This document shows positions 17,854-25,644 of a stretch of DNA of 64,000 bases, in pieces. The DNA lies in NCBI RefSeq assembly GCF_011189575.1, contig NZ_PUJW01000001.1:372001-436000 (forward strand), read 5' to 3'. This DNA comes from Photorhabdus cinerea. GTDB lineage: Bacteria > Pseudomonadota > Gammaproteobacteria > Enterobacterales > Enterobacteriaceae. Under the pieces are notes generated by a model, which was not told where the DNA came from, made no database searches, and worked only from the letters and a program-made list of their open reading frames with translations. Each line of letters opens with the position of its first letter. Positions within the stretch are counted from its first letter, which is position 1. Made by a program: the position numbers and the translations under genes.

Positions 17854-18342
17854 TGTCGTGAATTTTTCCCATCAGCAAGAGGTCCGTGGAGCTGTTGCTG
17901 GTGGTTCCTCACATATTTGTAATTATTCCTTTCTAATTGCAGCTTTTGGCCATTCGGTTTTGCTGATTTGAGCTACATTTATAATCTAATGGAATAGTCG
18001 TTGTGTTTAAAATTAACAAGTGATGATTTGGTATCTATACTTTTTGAATAAATATTCAACTATTTCTTTGCTGTAACGATTCATTATATCTATTTATACG
18101 TTTCAAAAGATTAGATTAAAATATCATTGTAGAGGATTTATTAACCTATTAGTTATCAATTTTTGCTAATTTTTAAAAAAAATTGTTAAAATTTGCAGGT
18201 TTTTATGATTTAGCTCAAGGTCTTTATGGACAGCTGGTGAATACTTTGTTACTTTTATGGCCCTGTAGTTTAAATTGGTATTACCAATTGACTACGGTAG
18301 GGACCGAAGCAATGTTTATCCATTAACTGGCTTACAGTAAAT
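17854..18342. other. Intergenic region upstream of pdhR
   Basis: This 489-bp AT-rich stretch contains no supportable gene. Its right end holds the PdhR operator and therefore the pdhR-aceEF promoter. The rest, including several poly-A/T tracts around 18120-18190, shows nothing I can assign. Confidence 0.6.
18273..18289. promoter_or_regulatory. PdhR operator
   Basis: AATTGGTATTACCAATT is a perfect palindrome matching the PdhR box (ATTGGT-N3-ACCAAT). It lies 54 bp before pdhR, so pyruvate-responsive autoregulation of pdhR-aceEF, as in E. coli, is expected. Confidence 0.88.
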
Positions 18343-19107
18343 ATGGCTTATAGCAAAATCCGCCAACCAAAATTATCAGATGTCATTGAGCAGCGTCTTG
18401 AGCATCTCATCCTTGAAGGGTCTTTGCGTCCTGGAGAGAAGTTGCCACCTGAACGTGAGTTGGCGAAACAATTTGATGTGTCACGGCCTTCATTGCGCGA
18501 AGCTATTCAGCGGTTGGAAGCTAAAGGCTTTCTCTTTCGTCGTCAAGGTGGTGGAACATTTGTTCAGAGTAATCTCTGGCAAAGTTTCAGTGATCCATTG
18601 GCACAATTGTTGGCTGGTCATCCAGAATCTCAGTTTGATCTCCTTGAAACTCGCCATGCTTTGGAAGGTATTGCAGCCTATTACGCAGCATTGCGTGGGA
18701 CTGACAAAGATTTTGAGCGTATTCGGGAACATCACCTTGTTATTCAACAAGCTCAGCAAAGTGGTGATGTCAATGCTGAATCTGATGCTGTTCTGCAATA
18801 TCAACTCGTTGTCACTGAAGCTGCCCATAATGTGGTTCTCCTTCATTTATTGCGTTGTATGGCACCTATGCTGGAACAAAATATCCGGCAGAATTTTGAG
18901 TTTCTTTATACCCGCAGAGAAATGCTGATGGCTGTCAGTGATCATCGGGCAAAAATTTTTGAAGCTATAGTGGCAAGACAACCGGAGAAAGCCCGCGAAG
19001 CTTCCCATCGCCATTTAGCTTTTATTGAAGATGTTTTATTGGATCTCAGCCGTGAGCATACCCGCCGCGAGCGATCATTACGGCGTCTCCAACAACATCC
19101 AGAATAA
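18343..19107 (+). CDS. pdhR: Pyruvate dehydrogenase complex repressor PdhR
   Basis: PdhR is a GntR/FadR-type repressor that releases DNA when pyruvate is bound. The 254-residue protein has the winged HTH GEKLPPERELAKQFDVSRPSLREAIQRLEAKGFL (about residues 30-63), RRQGGGTFV as the wing, and a C-terminal FCD domain with LETRHALEGIAAYYAA and EASHRHLAFIEDV. Its start matches E. coli (MAYSKIRQPKLSDVIE). A perfect operator lies just upstream. aceE follows after a 186-bp leader that contains a long hairpin. Confidence 0.98.
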   Translation: MAYSKIRQPKLSDVIEQRLEHLILEGSLRPGEKLPPERELAKQFDVSRPSLREAIQRLEAKGFLFRRQGGGTFVQSNLWQSFSDPLAQLLAGHPESQFDLLETRHALEGIAAYYAALRGTDKDFERIREHHLVIQQAQQSGDVNAESDAVLQYQLVVTEAAHNVVLLHLLRCMAPMLEQNIRQNFEFLYTRREMLMAVSDHRAKIFEAIVARQPEKAREASHRHLAFIEDVLLDLSREHTRRERSLRRLQQHPE

Positions 19108-19195
19108 AATTAGCTGTGCAGATCTTGAAGTTTGCTGCGTCTGCATGGCTAGTCGAGTCCCTTAACTGAGGGCGCTAGCGGCAACAACAGTGAGG

Positions 19196-19250
19196 GCCTA
19201 TCTTCCGGTCATGACCGGGTGAACGTCAAGGGTATGACCGGAAGATAGGC
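19196..19250 (+). promoter_or_regulatory. Long stem-loop in the pdhR-aceE leader
   Basis: GCCTATCTTCCGGTCAT and ATGACCGGAAGATAGGC are perfectly complementary over 17 bp around a 21-nt loop. The inner GGTCATGACC is itself palindromic, allowing alternative folds. There is no T-run after it, so it is more likely an mRNA-stability or translation-control element, or processing site, than a simple terminator. Confidence 0.7.
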
Positions 19251-19293
19251 TCCAAATAACCATTAGAAACAGATAACAGATAAGGAATACACC

Positions 19294-21957
19294 ATGTCAG
19301 ACATTTTGAAAAATGACGTGGACCCGATCGAAACTCGCGACTGGTTACAGGCGATCGAATCGGTCATCCGTGAAGAGGGTGTTGATCGTGCTCAGTTCTT
19401 GATTGATCAGGTACTGAACGAAGCACGTAAAGGTGGCGTGAATGTTGCAGCAGGTGCTGCTAACCGCGATTATATCAATACCATTCCTGTTGAGGATGAG
19501 CCCGCTTACCCTGGCAATCTGGATTTGGAGCGCCGTATTCGCTCTGCTATTCGTTGGAATGCTGTGATGACTGTTTTACGAGCATCCAAAAAAGATCTGG
19601 AATTAGGTGGTCACATGGCTTCATTCCAGTCTTCAGCAACCATGTATGAAGTTTGTTTTAACCACTTCTTCCGTGCCCGTAATGAAAATGATGGCGGCGA
19701 CTTGGTTTATTTCCAGGGCCACATCTCTCCGGGCGTTTATGCTCGTGCTTTCCTTGAAGGTCGTCTGACTGAAGAGCAAATGAATAATTTCCGTCAGGAA
19801 ATTAATGGCAACGGCCTGTCTTCTTACCCGCATCCAAAACTGATGCCTGAATTCTGGCAATTCCCAACTGTATCAATGGGATTGGGGCCAATTGGTGCGA
19901 TCTATCAGGCTAAATTCCTGAAATATCTGGAACACCGTGGTTTGAAAGATACATCCAAACAAACCGTTTACGCATTCCTGGGTGACGGAGAGATGGATGA
20001 GCCAGAATCTAAAGGTGCGATCACGATCGCAACTCGTGAGAAACTGGATAACTTGGTATTTGTTATCAACTGTAACCTGCAACGTTTGGATGGTCCGGTT
20101 ACTGGTAATGGTAAAATCGTTAACGAGCTGGAAGGTATTTTCAGTGGTGCAGGTTGGCAGGTTATTAAAGTTCTTTGGGGTGAGCGTTGGGATGAATTGC
20201 TGCGTAAAGATACCAGCGGTAAATTGATCCAACTGATGAACGAAACTCTGGATGGTGATTACCAGACTTTCAAATCCAAAGATGGTGCTTATGTTCGTAA
20301 GCATTTCTTCGGTCGTTACCCTGAAACGACAGAATTAGTCAAAGACATGACTGATGACCAGATTTGGGCATTGAACCGTGGTGGTCACGATCCGAAGAAA
20401 GTCTTTGCTGCTTTGAAAAAAGCACAGGAAACTGCCGGTAAACCAACCGTCATCTTGGCTCAGACTGTCAAAGGTTATGGTATGGGTGATACTGCTGAAG
20501 GTAAAAATATCGCTCATCAGGTTAAGAAAATGAATATGGAAGGGGTTCGCCATTTCCGTGATCGTTTCAATGTACCTGTTGCAGATGACCAAATCGAAAA
20601 CCTGCCGTATGTGACTTTCGATAAAGACTCTGAAGAGTACAAATATTTGCATGAACATCGCGCAGCGCTGGGTGGCTATCTGCCGAGTCGTCGCACTCAT
20701 TTTGAAGAGAAACTAGAATTACCAACACTGGAAGATTTTGGTGCTCTGTTGGAAGAACAAAATAAAGAAATTTCTACTACTATCGCTTTTGTTCGTGCGC
20801 TGAACGTAATGCTGAAGAATAAGTCAATCAAAGATCGTCTGGTTCCAATCATTGCCGATGAAGCTCGTACTTTCGGTATGGAAGGTTTGTTCCGTCAGAT
20901 CGGTATTTATAGTCCTAACGGTCAGCAGTATACCCCGCAGGACCGTGAGCAAGTTGCTTACTATAAAGAAGACGAGAAAGGACAAATCCTGCAAGAAGGT
21001 ATTAATGAACTGGGAGCAGGTTCATCGTGGCTGGCGGCGGCAACGTCTTACAGCACTAATAACCTGCCAATGATTCCGTTCTACATTTACTATTCCATGT
21101 TCGGGTTCCAGCGTATTGGTGACTTGTGCTGGGCAGCAGGTGACCAACAGGCGCGTGGCTTCTTGATTGGCGGTACTTCAGGTCGTACTACCTTGAACGG
21201 TGAAGGTCTGCAACACGAAGATGGTCACAGCCACATTCAGTCTCTGACTATACCTAACTGCATCTCTTACGATCCAGCATTTGCTTATGAAGTTGCTGTG
21301 ATTATGCATGATGGTCTGGAGCGTATGTATGGTGAGAAACAAGAGAACGTTTACTACTACATCACCACGCTGAACGAAAACTACCACATGCCGGCGATGC
21401 CACAAGGCGCAGAAGAAGGTATCCGTAAAGGTATCTACAAGCTGGAAAGTCTGGAAGGTAGTAAAGGTAAAGTTCAGTTGTTAGGTTCCGGTTCTATCTT
21501 GCGTCATGTTCGTGAAGCTGCGCAGATTCTGGCTAACGATTATGGTGTGGGTTCTGATGTGTACAGCGTAACTTCATTCACTGAATTGGCTCGTGATGGT
21601 CAGGATTGTGAGCGCTGGAATATGTTGCATCCAACAGAAACGCCACGTGTACCTTATGTTGTTCAGATCATGAATGAAGCACCAGCAGTTGCTTCTACTG
21701 ACTATATGAAACTGTTCGCAGAACAAATTCGTAACTTCATCCCTGCAAGCGAATTCCGTGTATTGGGTACTGACGGTTTCGGTCGTTCCGACAGCCGTGA
21801 AAACCTGCGTCATCACTTTGAAGTTGATGCTTCCTACGTGGTAATTGCTGCTCTGGGTGAATTGGCTAAACGCGGTGAAATCAACGTGAATGTTGTGGAA
21901 GAAGCAATCAAGAAATACAACATTAACCCAGAGAAAGTTAACCCGCGTCTGGCATAA
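19294..21957 (+). CDS. aceE: Pyruvate dehydrogenase E1 component AceE
   Basis: AceE is the homodimeric thiamine-diphosphate E1 subunit that decarboxylates pyruvate and acetylates the E2 lipoyl groups. The 887-residue protein matches the E. coli length and start (DILKNDVDPIETRDWLQAIES). The ThDP motif GDGEMDEPE...VFVINCNLQ is visible (about residues 230-263), as are SFQSSATMYEVCFNHFFR near the N-terminus and the active-site loop around GYGMGDTAEGKNIAHQ (about 394-409). aceF starts 15 bp downstream. The gene is transcribed from the PdhR-controlled promoter. Confidence 0.99.
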   Translation: MSDILKNDVDPIETRDWLQAIESVIREEGVDRAQFLIDQVLNEARKGGVNVAAGAANRDYINTIPVEDEPAYPGNLDLERRIRSAIRWNAVMTVLRASKKDLELGGHMASFQSSATMYEVCFNHFFRARNENDGGDLVYFQGHISPGVYARAFLEGRLTEEQMNNFRQEINGNGLSSYPHPKLMPEFWQFPTVSMGLGPIGAIYQAKFLKYLEHRGLKDTSKQTVYAFLGDGEMDEPESKGAITIATREKLDNLVFVINCNLQRLDGPVTGNGKIVNELEGIFSGAGWQVIKVLWGERWDELLRKDTSGKLIQLMNETLDGDYQTFKSKDGAYVRKHFFGRYPETTELVKDMTDDQIWALNRGGHDPKKVFAALKKAQETAGKPTVILAQTVKGYGMGDTAEGKNIAHQVKKMNMEGVRHFRDRFNVPVADDQIENLPYVTFDKDSEEYKYLHEHRAALGGYLPSRRTHFEEKLELPTLEDFGALLEEQNKEISTTIAFVRALNVMLKNKSIKDRLVPIIADEARTFGMEGLFRQIGIYSPNGQQYTPQDREQVAYYKEDEKGQILQEGINELGAGSSWLAAATSYSTNNLPMIPFYIYYSMFGFQRIGDLCWAAGDQQARGFLIGGTSGRTTLNGEGLQHEDGHSHIQSLTIPNCISYDPAFAYEVAVIMHDGLERMYGEKQENVYYYITTLNENYHMPAMPQGAEEGIRKGIYKLESLEGSKGKVQLLGSGSILRHVREAAQILANDYGVGSDVYSVTSFTELARDGQDCERWNMLHPTETPRVPYVVQIMNEAPAVASTDYMKLFAEQIRNFIPASEFRVLGTDGFGRSDSRENLRHHFEVDASYVVIAALGELAKRGEINVNVVEEAIKKYNINPEKVNPRLA

Positions 21958-21971
21958 GAGGTAAAGAACCA

Positions 21972-23564
21972 ATGGCTATCGAAATTAAGGTACCGGATAT
22001 CGGTGCAGATGAAGTTGAAGTCACCGAAATTATGGTGAAAGTTGGCGATACAGTAGAAGTTGATCAATCGCTGATTACCGTAGAAGGTGATAAGGCTTCG
22101 ATGGAAGTTCCATCCCCTCAAGCGGGTGTTGTTAAAGAGATCATCATTGCAGTTGGCGATAAAGTTGAAACTGACAAACTGATTATGATTTTTGATTCGG
22201 CTGTTGGTGCTGTAGACGCAGCACCAGCGGAAGAATCAGCAGCTATGATTCTGTCCTCTCGTATGGCAGAGCCGGAGCCAGTGGCTTCTGCGGCCATGGA
22301 TGTTCATGTACCGGATATCGGCGGTGATGAAGTTGAAGTGACCGAAGTGATGGTTCAAGTAGGCGACACGGTTACAGCGGAGCAGTCACTGATCACTGTA
22401 GAAGGCGATAAAGCTTCGATGGAAGTACCCGCACCATTTGCAGGTATTGTTAAAGAAATCAAAATCAAGGTCGGTGAAAAAGTAAAAACCGATTCTATGA
22501 TTATGGTATTTGAAGTTGCGGGCGCAGTGCCAGCTCCTGTGGCTTCTGCTCCAGCGCCAGCGGCTGAACCAGAGAAAGCGGTGCCAGTTATAGAGAGCAG
22601 AAGTTTCGTGGAAGAAGGTAAAAACGATTTCGCTGAAAATAATGCTTATGTTCACGCAACACCGGTGATCCGTCGTCTGGCCCGTGAATTTGGTGTTAAC
22701 TTGGCTAAAGTGAAAGGTACGGGTCGTAAAGGCCGTATTCTGCGTGAAGATGTTCAGGCTTACGTGAAAGACGCGGTTAAACGTGCTGAATCAGCCCCTG
22801 CGTCAGCTGGTGGTGGTTTGCCGGGTATGTTGCCTTGGCCGAAAGTTGATTTCAGCAAATTTGGTGAAATTGAAGAAGTTGAACTGGGTCGTATTCAGAA
22901 AATCTCTGGTGCTAACCTGAGTCGTAACTGGGTGATGATCCCGCATGTTACGCAGTTCGATGAAACGGATATCACTGAAGTTGAAAACTTCCGTAAACAA
23001 CAGAATCAGGAAGCTGAAAAGAAACAGCTTGGTGTGAAGATCACCCCACTGGTGTTCATCCTGAAAGCGGTAGCAAAAGCGTTGGAAGAGATGCCGCGCT
23101 TTAACAGCTCTATCTCGGAAGATGGTCAGAAATTGACACTGAAAAAATACATCAACATTGGTGTAGCAGTTGATACACCTAATGGTCTGGTGGTTCCTGT
23201 ATTCCGTGACGTTAATAAGAAAGGCATTATCGAATTGTCCCGCGAACTGATTGAGATGTCTAAGAAAGCGCGTGCTGGCAAATTGACTGCATCTGATATG
23301 CAGGGTGGATGCTTCACTATCTCAAGTTTGGGCGGTATTGGTGGTACAGCATTTACGCCAATCGTTAATGCGCCAGAAGTGGCTATTCTGGGCGTATCTC
23401 GCTCATCGATGAAGCCAGTCTGGAATGGTAAAGAATTTGTGCCACGCCTGATGTTGCCTCTGTCACTTTCCTTCGATCATCGTGTGATCGATGGTGCTGA
23501 TGGTGCACGTTTCATTACATTTATTAATCATGCGATGAGCGATATCCGCCGTCTGGTGATGTAA
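21972..23564 (+). CDS. aceF: Pyruvate dehydrogenase E2, dihydrolipoyl acetyltransferase AceF
   Basis: AceF is the core E2 enzyme that transfers acetyl from lipoate to CoA. The 530-residue protein has two lipoyl domains (lipoyl lysines K41 and about K147, each in GDKASM), Ala/Pro-rich linkers, the peripheral-subunit-binding domain ATPVIRRLAREFGVNLAKVKGTG (about 229-251) and the catalytic domain with SFDHRVIDGADGARF near residue 500. E. coli AceF has three lipoyl domains and about 630 residues, so this version lacks one repeat. The two lipoyl-coding stretches are similar at DNA level, which would allow recombination between them. Confidence 0.98.
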   Translation: MAIEIKVPDIGADEVEVTEIMVKVGDTVEVDQSLITVEGDKASMEVPSPQAGVVKEIIIAVGDKVETDKLIMIFDSAVGAVDAAPAEESAAMILSSRMAEPEPVASAAMDVHVPDIGGDEVEVTEVMVQVGDTVTAEQSLITVEGDKASMEVPAPFAGIVKEIKIKVGEKVKTDSMIMVFEVAGAVPAPVASAPAPAAEPEKAVPVIESRSFVEEGKNDFAENNAYVHATPVIRRLAREFGVNLAKVKGTGRKGRILREDVQAYVKDAVKRAESAPASAGGGLPGMLPWPKVDFSKFGEIEEVELGRIQKISGANLSRNWVMIPHVTQFDETDITEVENFRKQQNQEAEKKQLGVKITPLVFILKAVAKALEEMPRFNSSISEDGQKLTLKKYINIGVAVDTPNGLVVPVFRDVNKKGIIELSRELIEMSKKARAGKLTASDMQGGCFTISSLGGIGGTAFTPIVNAPEVAILGVSRSSMKPVWNGKEFVPRLMLPLSLSFDHRVIDGADGARFITFINHAMSDIRRLVM

Positions 23565-23570
23565 TCTCAA

Positions 23571-23591
23571 AGGCCGGCCATGTGCCGGCCT
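23571..23591 (+). terminator. GC-rich hairpin after aceF
   Basis: The perfect stem AGGCCGGC / GCCGGCCT with a CATGT loop starts 7 bp after the aceF stop. The following bases (gattgttattg) are only weakly T-rich, so it may be a partial terminator or an mRNA 3'-protecting hairpin between aceEF and lpd. Confidence 0.6.
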
Positions 23592-23770
23592 GATTGTTAT
23601 TGCTGTGGCAGGGAATAGCTTGCATCTGGTTGGTTTGTTGCGAGTTCTGTCACGTTAACGCGCTTTTCAGGTTATTAACAATTCTGTAAACTGCTCGCGG
23701 TGTGTAGGTCCCGGTGGAATATATCGTTTTTTGGCGTCTGACCCGCCGGACAAACAATTAAGAGGTCATG
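23592..23770 (+). promoter_or_regulatory. Probable lpd promoter and leader region
   Basis: The 200-bp gap between aceF and lpd is long for an operon and follows a hairpin. In E. coli lpd has its own promoter here. A plausible -10 is TGTAAACT near 23688, but I could not match a clear -35. The ribosome site AGAGG sits 5 nt before the second of two adjacent ATGs. Confidence 0.4.
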
Positions 23771-25198
23771 ATGAGTACTGAAATTAAAACCCAGGTTGTG
23801 GTGCTTGGGGCAGGCCCAGCAGGGTATTCTGCTGCTTTTCGTTGCGCGGATTTAGGTTTGGAAACCGTTCTGGTGGAACGTTACTCTACCTTAGGTGGTG
23901 TTTGTCTTAACGTTGGTTGTATCCCTTCTAAAGCATTGCTTCACGTAGCAAAAGTTATTGAAGAAGCTAAAGCTTTGGCAAATCACGGTATCGTTTTTGG
24001 TGAACCAAAGACTGATATTGAGAAAGTCCGTGTTTGGAAAGAAAAAGTTATCAATCAGCTGACTGGTGGTCTGGCTGGTATGGCTAAAGGCCGCAAAGTT
24101 AAAGTTGTCAATGGCATTGGTAAATTTACGGGTGCTAACACATTGGTTGTTGAAGGTGAAGGTGGCGCAACAACGATTAATTTTGATAATGCCATTATTG
24201 CCGCTGGCTCCCGTCCTATCCAATTGCCATTTATCCCTCATGATGATCCTCGCGTATGGGATTCTACAGATGCACTGGCTCTGGCAACGGTTCCTGAGCG
24301 TCTGCTGGTGATGGGCGGAGGTATTATCGGTCTGGAGATGGGAACTGTTTACCACGCTCTGGGTTCTCAGATTGATGTTGTTGAAATGTTGGATCAGGTG
24401 ATTCCTGCGGCTGATAAAGATGTGGTGAAAGTATTTACCAAACGTATTAGCAAGCAATTCAATCTGATGCTGGAAACTAAAGTGACTGTAGTAGAAGCCA
24501 AAGAAGATGGTATCTACGTCACGATGGAAGGTAAAAATGCACCTGCAGAACCACAGCGTTATGACGCTGTTTTGGTTGCTATTGGTCGTGTACCTAACGG
24601 TAAAATGCTGGATGCAGGTAAAGCGGGTGTTGAAGTTGATGACCGTGGCTTTATCCATGTTGATAAGCAAATGCGTACCAATGTACCGCACATCTTTGCG
24701 ATTGGTGATATTGTTGGTCAACCAATGCTGGCTCATAAAGGGGTTCACGAAGGCCACGTTGCGGCTGAAGTGATTTCCGGTAAGAAACACTACTTTGATC
24801 CAAAAGTTATTCCATCCATTGCTTACACTGAGCCAGAAGTTGCATGGGTTGGTCTGACTGAGAAAGAAGCGAAAGAGAAAGGCATCAGCTATGAAACAGC
24901 AACCTTCCCGTGGGCTGCATCTGGTCGTGCAATTGCTTCTGATTGTGCTGACGGCATGACCAAGCTGATTTTCGATAAAGAAAGTAACCGTATTATCGGT
25001 GGTGCTATTGTTGGTACTAACGGTGGTGAACTACTGGGTGAAATCGGTCTGGCAATTGAAATGGGTTGTGATGCGGAAGACATCGCGCTGACTATCCATG
25101 CTCACCCAACGCTGCATGAATCTGTCGGTCTGGCTGCTGAAATCTTTGAAGGTAGCATTACTGATTTACCAAATGCTAAGGCAAAGAAAAAGAAATAA
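23771..25198 (+). CDS. lpd: Dihydrolipoyl dehydrogenase Lpd (E3)
   Basis: Lpd is the FAD enzyme that reoxidises lipoamide for the pyruvate and 2-oxoglutarate dehydrogenases and the glycine cleavage system encoded further right in this window. The 475-residue protein starts MSTEIKTQVVVLG as in E. coli; an adjacent upstream ATG (23768) is less well spaced from AGAGG. Visible motifs are the FAD loop VLGAGPAGYSAA, redox cysteines in GGVCLNVGCIPSKA, the NAD loop MGGGIIGLEMG, AIGDIVGQPMLAHKG, and the catalytic HAHPTLHE. A strong terminator follows. Confidence 0.98.
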   Translation: MSTEIKTQVVVLGAGPAGYSAAFRCADLGLETVLVERYSTLGGVCLNVGCIPSKALLHVAKVIEEAKALANHGIVFGEPKTDIEKVRVWKEKVINQLTGGLAGMAKGRKVKVVNGIGKFTGANTLVVEGEGGATTINFDNAIIAAGSRPIQLPFIPHDDPRVWDSTDALALATVPERLLVMGGGIIGLEMGTVYHALGSQIDVVEMLDQVIPAADKDVVKVFTKRISKQFNLMLETKVTVVEAKEDGIYVTMEGKNAPAEPQRYDAVLVAIGRVPNGKMLDAGKAGVEVDDRGFIHVDKQMRTNVPHIFAIGDIVGQPMLAHKGVHEGHVAAEVISGKKHYFDPKVIPSIAYTEPEVAWVGLTEKEAKEKGISYETATFPWAASGRAIASDCADGMTKLIFDKESNRIIGGAIVGTNGGELLGEIGLAIEMGCDAEDIALTIHAHPTLHESVGLAAEIFEGSITDLPNAKAKKKK

Positions 25199-25230
25199 TT
25201 TCTTAAATCGATTAGTCTAATTTACTGAAG

Positions 25231-25260
25231 CGGCTTTCATTTATTGAAAGCCGTTTTTTA
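25231..25260 (+). terminator. Rho-independent terminator after lpd
   Basis: The perfect 9-bp stem CGGCTTTCA / TGAAAGCCG with a TTTAT loop is followed by T6-A-T-T. It ends the aceEF-lpd region. Confidence 0.88.
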
Positions 25261-25404
25261 TTCTGGTATGACCTGCTTGAAGAGATGTGATATAAAAAGT
25301 ATGGCTTTTGTGGGGGTTACTGGCAAAAATCAGCGGAATAATCTGTTTTAATAGCTTTGTCTGCTGTTAATTCAGAATATTACTATCAGTTAATGTTACT
25401 TTTA

Positions 25405-25443
25405 TGTGAACGAATTAACATCGCATTCAAATTTTGGTATGCT
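25405..25443 (+). promoter_or_regulatory. Candidate acnB promoter with CRP-like site
   Basis: TGTGA-N6-TAACA (25405-25420) resembles a CRP half-conserved site. An extended -10, TGgTATGCT (25435-25443), lies just downstream, placing the CRP site about 40 bp before the expected start point, a class II position. The resulting leader to the GTG start would be about 195 nt. CRP activation of acnB is known in E. coli; this site is inferred by eye. Confidence 0.5.
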
Positions 25444-25644
25444 GAGTGCCCGAAGCTGGGCATAACTTAACTTGAACTGATTAGGTTATGCCAGCAATCC
25501 TCTGACCTGGCACCCGGAACTATAACTCACAGCCTGCTCTAGTTAGTGTTATTTTTGCGAAAACATAATAGCCTGATGAGACAGGTTTTAAGTCGGGTGC
25601 AGACAGCCGGGTATATAAATGATAATGAGAGCGAGGAGAAAGTC

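Noticed and set aside
23891..24790. Long open frame (299 codons) antisense to lpd
   Set aside because: Mirrors the strong codon bias of lpd, has no family similarity and no ribosome site; the sense gene is certain.
25546..25644. Upstream TTG-initiated extension of acnB
   Set aside because: The GTG at 25645 has a clear GAGGAGAA site and gives the family N-terminus and length.
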